Source of the DNA: an uncultured Bacteroidota bacterium
Lineage (GTDB): Bacteria > Bacteroidota > Bacteroidia > Bacteroidales > 4484-276
Reading direction: 5' to 3'
Length of the DNA: 56,327 nt
Assembly (NCBI GenBank): GCA_903944895.1
Contig: CAJATL010000175.1
Location: forward strand, 1-56,327
In this document: piece by piece, positions 51,691 to 56,327 of the stretch
How positions within the stretch are numbered: position 1 is the first letter of the stretch
Layout of the letters: the number at the start of each line of letters is the position of its first letter
The notes under the pieces: model-generated
Database searches by the model: none
What the model saw: only the letters and a program-made list of their open reading frames with translations
What the model was told of the DNA's origin: nothing
Translations under genes and position numbers: made by a program

Positions 51691-52673
51691 GTTTACCTGA
51701 AATAAAATATTGCCCGGGTACTTTGGCCGCCGGTAATGATACCTATAGCAGAACCTGCCTGAATCGGATGTTTAATGGTAAAAAGGTAGATCATGTTTTG
51801 CCTTATGATTCACCAGGAACAAACGAAGCCAACGATAATTTGCTCTTGGAAAACCAAAAGCGCATTTCAATTTCAGGAGTGCAGGAAAAGTTTTCTGTTC
51901 TGCTGGAAAAAAACAGATTGCGATTGATTAATGAAGGAGAACAAGGAACCTTCATTTTGAAGCCAATACCTGATGCAGGTAAAAATTCCAATCAGATGCC
52001 AGCCAATGAACACCTGACAATGCAAATCGCCCGTCAGGTTTACGATATAGAAACGGCTGAAAATGCAATGATCTTTTTCAAGAATGGCGAACCGGCTTAT
52101 CTTACCAGGCGCTTCGATGTCAAGGATGAAGGTGGTAAATGGGCGACAGAGGATTTTGCATCTTTGGCAGGAAGAACACCGCAAACTCATGGAGCAAATT
52201 ACAAATACCTGGGTAATTATCTGGAATTATTCGAACTCATGAAAACGCATTTACCCGCCTATAAAACAGAAGCGCCAAAACTTTTTAAACTTCTTTTATT
52301 TAACTATCTGTTTTCAAATGGTGATGCTCATTTCAAAAACTTTTCGATACTGGAAACATCACTCGGTGATTTCAAATTGAGTCCGGCTTACGATCTTTTA
52401 AACAGCCGGATACATATTGAAGACTCAGACTTTGCCCTGGAGGATGGTCTCTTGCCAAAGAACATTGCCAAAGGAAAGGTCCCAGAGCAATTTCAGATAT
52501 TGGCAGAAAAGGCTGAAATAGGCGAAAAACAAGTTGATAAAATTTTTGAATCCATGCTTTCAAACCCCGAAAAGGTCACATCATTGATTGATTCATCTTT
52601 TTTAAATGAAAGCTCGAAACGCAATTATCTTCAGGCCTATCAAACCAGGTTAAAAAAACTGCAACGCACTTGA
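51687..52673 (+). CDS. hipT: HipT kinase toxin
   Basis: The 328-residue protein is a HipA-like Ser/Thr kinase without the N-subdomain 1. It shows the glycine-rich loop SISGVQEK with the SIS pair of serines (61 and 63) that is autophosphorylated in known HipT, the ATP-binding Lys92 (FILKP), the catalytic Asp213 in NGDAHFKN, and the metal-binding Asp236 in PAYDLL. Characterised HipT kinases phosphorylate an aminoacyl-tRNA synthetase (TrpS in E. coli O127) and stop growth. The first 35 residues resemble the zinc-ribbon-like leader of HipT, but most cysteines are missing. Confidence 0.9.
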   Translation: MSLPEIKYCPGTLAAGNDTYSRTCLNRMFNGKKVDHVLPYDSPGTNEANDNLLLENQKRISISGVQEKFSVLLEKNRLRLINEGEQGTFILKPIPDAGKNSNQMPANEHLTMQIARQVYDIETAENAMIFFKNGEPAYLTRRFDVKDEGGKWATEDFASLAGRTPQTHGANYKYLGNYLELFELMKTHLPAYKTEAPKLFKLLLFNYLFSNGDAHFKNFSILETSLGDFKLSPAYDLLNSRIHIEDSDFALEDGLLPKNIAKGKVPEQFQILAEKAEIGEKQVDKIFESMLSNPEKVTSLIDSSFLNESSKRNYLQAYQTRLKKLQRT

Positions 52674-52743
52674 GTATCCAACAATTATCGAAGAAATTCG
52701 ATCATAATAATTTCAGGATAACACCATAAAATAGATTTGATTA

Positions 52744-52761
52744 ATAAGGTTACAACCTTAT
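52744..52761 (+). terminator. Palindrome after hipT
   Basis: ATAAGGTT and AACCTTAT pair with a 2-base loop, followed by AAAAATTTG. A second hairpin (GAGCCA/TGGCTC, 52785-52808) has its T run on the minus strand. Either could end transcription; the first lacks a strong T run. Confidence 0.35.
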
Positions 52762-52821
52762 AAAAATTTGCGACCAAAAAAAATGAGCCACGTCCTTCTA
52801 CATGGCTCGAAATCTTAAGAG

Positions 52822-52847
52822 AGACTTTCCTGAAACTGTTTCCATTC
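52822..52847 (+). repeat. 26-bp direct repeat, right of hipBST
   Basis: Begins AGACTTTCCTGAAACTGTTT. The pair with 50885-50910 encloses the whole hipBST module including its operators. Confidence 0.7.
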
Positions 52848-53276
52848 GAAAGCAAGCAATTATTGAAACCCATTTTTAGTTTGTTCTGTGTAGCCTTCGA
52901 AATAAAGACCATTAAGAAACCACAGATAGAGAAATTATAAGTCAAGCCTTTAGGTCAGATATTTTAGCGCAGCGTTAAGAAATATCTGAATAAACCCAAC
53001 GGGTGAACTGGCAATTATTGATCAAGAAATAGAAATTCAATTGCCTGTTCGGGCTTTACTTATGATATTTGGCTGGCTGTACCTTTGTCATTAAAATTTA
53101 AGTAATAGTGCGGGTGGGATACAGAAAAAATCACGCGAACCCGATGTTTAAGGGATTTTCATCTTATCATTCCGAATTGTAGAGGATGAAAAATTATGAT
53201 CGCTTTTCTGTTCTACAATTCGATTTTACTCATCTATAAACAATTTGCCTGACTTTTACTTACTTCAAACAAACTG
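52848..53276. other. Gene-free stretch
   Basis: No gene visible between the hipBST module and the AbiE operators. Several short frames on the minus strand have no protein-like character. Confidence 0.5.
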
Positions 53277-53326
53277 TTTGCGCAAAAACACGAAGCTCAT
53301 AAATATATTTCGTATGTTTGTGCAAA
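53277..53326 (+). promoter_or_regulatory. Repeated palindromes and promoter of the AbiE operon
   Basis: TTTGCGCAAA at 53277-53286 is a perfect 10-bp palindrome, and TTTGTGCAAA at 53317-53326 is the same word with one change, 40 bases downstream. The second overlaps the -7 element TATGTTTG (53313-53320). This is a good layout for autorepression by the AbiEi protein. Confidence 0.55.
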
Positions 53327-53336
53327 TTATAAATAC

Positions 53337-53924
53337 ATGGGACATCAACTTTATGAATTGTTTGCCAAAAACAAAGGATATTTGACATCAAAACTTATCC
53401 ATCGGAATCGGTCGCTTTATTATCAATTAAAAGCAATGTTGGAAGCCGGTAAGGTGATACAAATAAAACGCGGATTATACCGTCATGTTGATTTTGCAGA
53501 AGAAGCCAATTGGGGTGAAGTGTGTAAGTCAGCTCCACAAGCTGTACTTTGCCTTTTCTCAGCCTGGCAGTTCTATGATCTAACAACGACAATTTCACCA
53601 TTCGTACACATTGCTATTCCTGTGCGGAAAAAACCTGTTTTATCAGACTTTCCACCGACAAAAATATATTTTTGGAGTGCTGATTATTATGAAATCGGGA
53701 AGGTTTCAACAACTTTTAATGAGGAAGAAATTTCAATTTACGACATCGAAAAATCGGTGTGTGATGCCATTCGTTACCGAAACAAAGTGGGAACAGACAT
53801 AACGTCCGAAGTGTTGAAGAATTACCTAAAAAGGACAGACCGAAATTTGGATAAACTGATGAAATATGCTGAACGAATGCGCATAGCGAATGTATTAAGC
53901 AACTACCTAACCATGATGCTATGA
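53337..53924 (+). CDS. abiEi: AbiEi-family antitoxin and regulator
   Basis: The 195-residue protein has an N-terminal winged-helix (about 1-50, KNKGYLTSKLI to KVIQIKRGLYRH) and a C-terminal antitoxin domain with SIYDIEKSVCDAIRYRNKVG, the core feature of AbiEi. AbiEi represses its own operon and counters the AbiEii nucleotidyltransferase without forming a stable complex (type IV). It overlaps the toxin gene by four bases. Confidence 0.9.
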   Translation: MGHQLYELFAKNKGYLTSKLIHRNRSLYYQLKAMLEAGKVIQIKRGLYRHVDFAEEANWGEVCKSAPQAVLCLFSAWQFYDLTTTISPFVHIAIPVRKKPVLSDFPPTKIYFWSADYYEIGKVSTTFNEEEISIYDIEKSVCDAIRYRNKVGTDITSEVLKNYLKRTDRNLDKLMKYAERMRIANVLSNYLTMML

Positions 53925-54778
53925 AAAACCGGGCAGTTTCGATAAGAGCAAGATTGCTTAACCTGGCAAAAAAAGAAGGAATTGATTTTCAACTAATCAT
54001 TATTCGATTCCTGCACGAACGCCTGTTGTATCGCCTTTCGGTTTCTGATTATTCGCAGCTACTGATTTTGAAAGGTGGAGCATTTATTTACGCCATTCAG
54101 GGGCTAAAAAGCCGTCCGACAATAGATGTCGACTTATTGGGAACACAGATGTCAAATGATATTGAGGTAATCTGCCAGGTCTTTAAACAAATCTGTGTCG
54201 TTGAGTCAGAAGATGAAGTAGCATTTAATCCGGAAAGCGTTGTTGGAGAATTGATAACCCAACAAGACAAATATGACGGAGTTCGACTTTTTATTGATGC
54301 GACTTTTCACACGGTTCGACAGCGCATACAAATTGATGTTGGTTTTGGAGATATTGTCATTCCGGTAGTTCAGGAATTAGAATATCCAATACTGTTGGAC
54401 GATATGCAAGTTCCGGTTATTCAGGCATATTCGATAGAGACAGTAATTGCAGAAAAGTTTCAGGCAATGATAGAATTATCGGTAGCCAATAGCCGAATGA
54501 AGGATTTTTATGATGTTTATAAATTGCTAACTGACAACGAATTTGGCAGTAACACACTGGAAGAAGCAATTCAAGCAATTTTTGCAAACAGAGGTACTTC
54601 ATACGCTGAGAATCATGCGCTGTTTACAGTTGAGTTTGCGACTAATCCGCAAAGAAAAAGAAGTTGGACAGCATTTTTGAACAAAATCAATAGAGACAGG
54701 GAACTCGCTTTCGAAGAAGTTATGCGATTAATAAGTGAAAAATTGTTGCCTTACTGGGTGAAAATGAGAGAAATATGA
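53921..54778 (+). CDS. abiEii: AbiEii nucleotidyltransferase toxin
   Basis: The 285-residue protein has the nucleotidyltransferase marks LILKGGAFIYAIQ (Gly52-Gly53) and RPTIDVDLL with the acidic pair Asp69 and Asp71. A conserved-looking IETVIAEKFQAM stretch follows, with the lysine after the second acidic cluster, and then MKDFYDVYKLL. Proteins of this family modify tRNA acceptor ends or other targets and cause abortive infection or growth arrest. All key residues appear intact. Confidence 0.92.
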   Translation: MKNRAVSIRARLLNLAKKEGIDFQLIIIRFLHERLLYRLSVSDYSQLLILKGGAFIYAIQGLKSRPTIDVDLLGTQMSNDIEVICQVFKQICVVESEDEVAFNPESVVGELITQQDKYDGVRLFIDATFHTVRQRIQIDVGFGDIVIPVVQELEYPILLDDMQVPVIQAYSIETVIAEKFQAMIELSVANSRMKDFYDVYKLLTDNEFGSNTLEEAIQAIFANRGTSYAENHALFTVEFATNPQRKRSWTAFLNKINRDRELAFEEVMRLISEKLLPYWVKMREI

Positions 54779-54814
54779 GACAATATCAATCCAAAAAATT
54801 TCAACAGTAAACAG

Positions 54815-56200
54815 ATGAACGAACTCCAAAAACAGCAAATCCAACACTTTAAATCTGTTTTCAAAGGCAGAGAAGATGTTTTTGCTGTGCGCTGGGAGAC
54901 TGGAAAGAAGAGTGGCTATATGCCAGCATACACTTATGACCCGTACCTGTATCGTGCTCATAAAATGCGAGGTGGTACTTTTCAAAACTATCCAGACAAA
55001 ATGTATCTGCCCTTTTCAGATAACGAAATTGGGAAACATCTTAATGGTGAGCAATTAATCGGAATTTATCCTTTGCTTACTGATAACACCTCCTGGTTTA
55101 TTGCTGCTGATTTTGATGACGATAATTGGTTGGAGGAATGTAAGGCCTTTTTGAGTGTTTGTCAAAAAAATGAAATTCCTGCCTATTTAGAACGCTCTCG
55201 GTCTGGGCACGGTGGCCATATTTGGATTTTCTTTGAACAACCATATCCTGCTATCCAAAGCCGAAAAATCATTCTTTCATTATTAGAATCGTCGGGCATT
55301 TTTTCAATATTTGATAAAAGTTCGAGCTTTGATAGATTGTTCCCAAATCAAGATTTCCTTTCAGGAAAAGGATTGAGAAATCTAATTGCGTTACCATTGT
55401 ACAAAAAAACTTTAGAACAAGGGAATAGCTGTTTTCTTGATGCAGATACTCTTCTGCCAGTTTTGGATCAATTCGAATTTCTGAAAACCATCAATCGAAT
55501 CACAGTTGCGAAGCTGGATGAACTTTATCAATCTACCTCAAATTCCGCCAATTTAGCTTTGAGTAATCCAATTTCAACAAAAGCAACACAATCTAATAAA
55601 CTCACAATCACCTTGAACAATGTGGTTAGAATCAATCGAAACGCTTTATCAACTTCATTGATAAACTTCCTAAAAGAGCAGTTGAATTTTGCAAACACTG
55701 AGTATTTTATCAAGAAAAAGGCTGGTAAAAACACCTTTGAAACTGAACGTTATTTTAAGTTTGTTGAGGAAACAGAGAATGAAGTTATTGTTCCGCGAGG
55801 TTTTATTGGTAAGTTGATAAGATTCTGCAACACTAACAATATCGATTACAGTTTCATTGATACAAGAATAAAGTTGAATAACATTGGTTTTCAATTTAAT
55901 GTACAACTTAGGGAACATCAGCAAAGTGCAATCGAAATTGCTTCTAAAAAGGATTTTGGAGTAATAGTAGCGCCCCCTGGTTCGGGAAAAACAATAGTTG
56001 GATTAAAAATAATTTCTGACAGAAGTCAACCAGCATTAATAATTGTTCACCGGAAACAATTGGTAGAACAATGGATTGAACGTATCGAAACATTTTTGGG
56101 GATTCCTAAACATGAGATCGGAAAAATAGGACAAGGTAAAAATAAAATTGGCAACAAAATTACTATTGCAACAATACAAAGTTTATTTCTACTTTACTAA
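54815..56200 (+). CDS. TOTE-type archaeo-eukaryotic primase-helicase, truncated
   Basis: The protein has an archaeo-eukaryotic primase domain as in TOTE conflict systems: acidic DFDDD at 99-103 and the sxH-type SRSGHGGHIWIFF at 128-140. From about residue 365 an SF2 helicase begins (REHQQSAIE, Walker A APPGSGKT at 386-393, IIVHRKQLVEQW, TIATIQSL). The frame ends eight codons after TIATI, before the DEAH box, so the motor is cut short at 461 residues where full proteins are much longer. The sequence after the stop shows a new promoter and gene start, so an insertion is likely. It lies 36 bases behind the AbiE toxin. Confidence 0.85.
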   Translation: MNELQKQQIQHFKSVFKGREDVFAVRWETGKKSGYMPAYTYDPYLYRAHKMRGGTFQNYPDKMYLPFSDNEIGKHLNGEQLIGIYPLLTDNTSWFIAADFDDDNWLEECKAFLSVCQKNEIPAYLERSRSGHGGHIWIFFEQPYPAIQSRKIILSLLESSGIFSIFDKSSSFDRLFPNQDFLSGKGLRNLIALPLYKKTLEQGNSCFLDADTLLPVLDQFEFLKTINRITVAKLDELYQSTSNSANLALSNPISTKATQSNKLTITLNNVVRINRNALSTSLINFLKEQLNFANTEYFIKKKAGKNTFETERYFKFVEETENEVIVPRGFIGKLIRFCNTNNIDYSFIDTRIKLNNIGFQFNVQLREHQQSAIEIASKKDFGVIVAPPGSGKTIVGLKIISDRSQPALIIVHRKQLVEQWIERIETFLGIPKHEIGKIGQGKNKIGNKITIATIQSLFLLY

Positions 56201-56220
56201 AATAGAAAGGAAAATAATTG

Positions 56221-56251
56221 TTGTATAAATGATTCATTATCAGTATATTTG
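56221..56251 (+). promoter_or_regulatory. Promoter at the right edge
   Basis: TTG at 56221-56223, 20 bases, TATATTTG at 56244-56251, followed 33 bases later by an ATG. Confidence 0.55.
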
Positions 56252-56284
56252 CACGAGTATTAACACTCTGGTCAATATTTGATA

Positions 56285-56327
56285 ATGAAGCAAAGACGAC
56301 CAGAGAAAAAAAAATTTGGTTTTAAAC
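56285..56327 (+). CDS. Start of an unknown gene, cut by the window end
   Basis: Fourteen codons (MKQRRPEKKKFGFK) follow a well-formed Bacteroidota promoter. The basic start would suit a DNA-binding or transposase protein, but this is too short to identify. It may belong to the element that interrupted the primase-helicase gene. Confidence 0.4.
   Translation, partial: MKQRRPEKKKFGFK

Noticed and set aside
52685-52945. 86-codon minus-strand frame after hipT
   Set aside because: It overlaps the 26-bp repeat and hairpins and has no domain character.

Overview
The window looks like chromosomal DNA of an uncultured, probably anaerobic or facultative member of the Bacteroidota. The evidence is promoters of the TTTG / TAnnTTTG type upstream of several genes, no Shine-Dalgarno sequences, outer-membrane barrel and lipoprotein genes of Bacteroidota style, a glycogen operon with the synthase-phosphorylase fusion known from this phylum, and a Bacteroidota-type tyrosine integrase. 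No rRNA and no CRISPR array is present. A finer taxonomic call is not supported.

Left end (1-6.3 kb): the 3' part of a giant multiheme c-type cytochrome built from nearly identical 894-bp repeats (12 heme motifs each, 42 in view). Seven bases later comes an outer-membrane beta-barrel gene, so the pair is a candidate porin-cytochrome electron conduit. Two minisatellites, a small inverted-repeat (MITE-like) element and an internally duplicated unknown protein follow.

6.3-17.9 kb is an accessory region. It holds a restriction-modification pair (EcoRI-family methylase and DUF262-HNH nuclease), a Panacea-type antitoxin with a RelE/ParE-like toxin between two copies of a dispersed 50-bp repeat, a DUF2975/HTH pair with an operator-like palindrome, a gene broken by one in-frame stop, a patatin phospholipase with a membrane-protein partner, and an AhpD-like protein.

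17.9-24.3 kb is a 6,373-bp integrative element inserted in tRNA-Gly(CCC). It has 70-bp att repeats, 25-bp internal repeats that look like integrase arm sites, an integrase, two excisionase-like HTH proteins, a VRR-NUC nuclease, a replication-initiation-like protein, a Spo11/topoisomerase VI A-like protein, a DUF5681 protein and two unknown proteins.

24.4-50.8 kb is mainly core: a serine hydrolase, a Sir2 deacylase, an EamA transporter with a large membrane protein, a glycogen/alpha-glucan operon (debranching enzyme, GT4, GH57, synthase-phosphorylase fusion) facing a phosphoglucomutase, a PIF1-like helicase, nucleotide-sugar genes (RmlD, UDP-xylose synthase, UDP-glucose dehydrogenase) and asparagine synthase.

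50.9 kb to the end is a second defence/toxin island: a three-gene HipBST module with paired operators inside 26-bp direct repeats, an AbiE toxin-antitoxin pair, and a TOTE-type primase-helicase whose helicase part is cut short, followed by the first codons of another gene with its own promoter.
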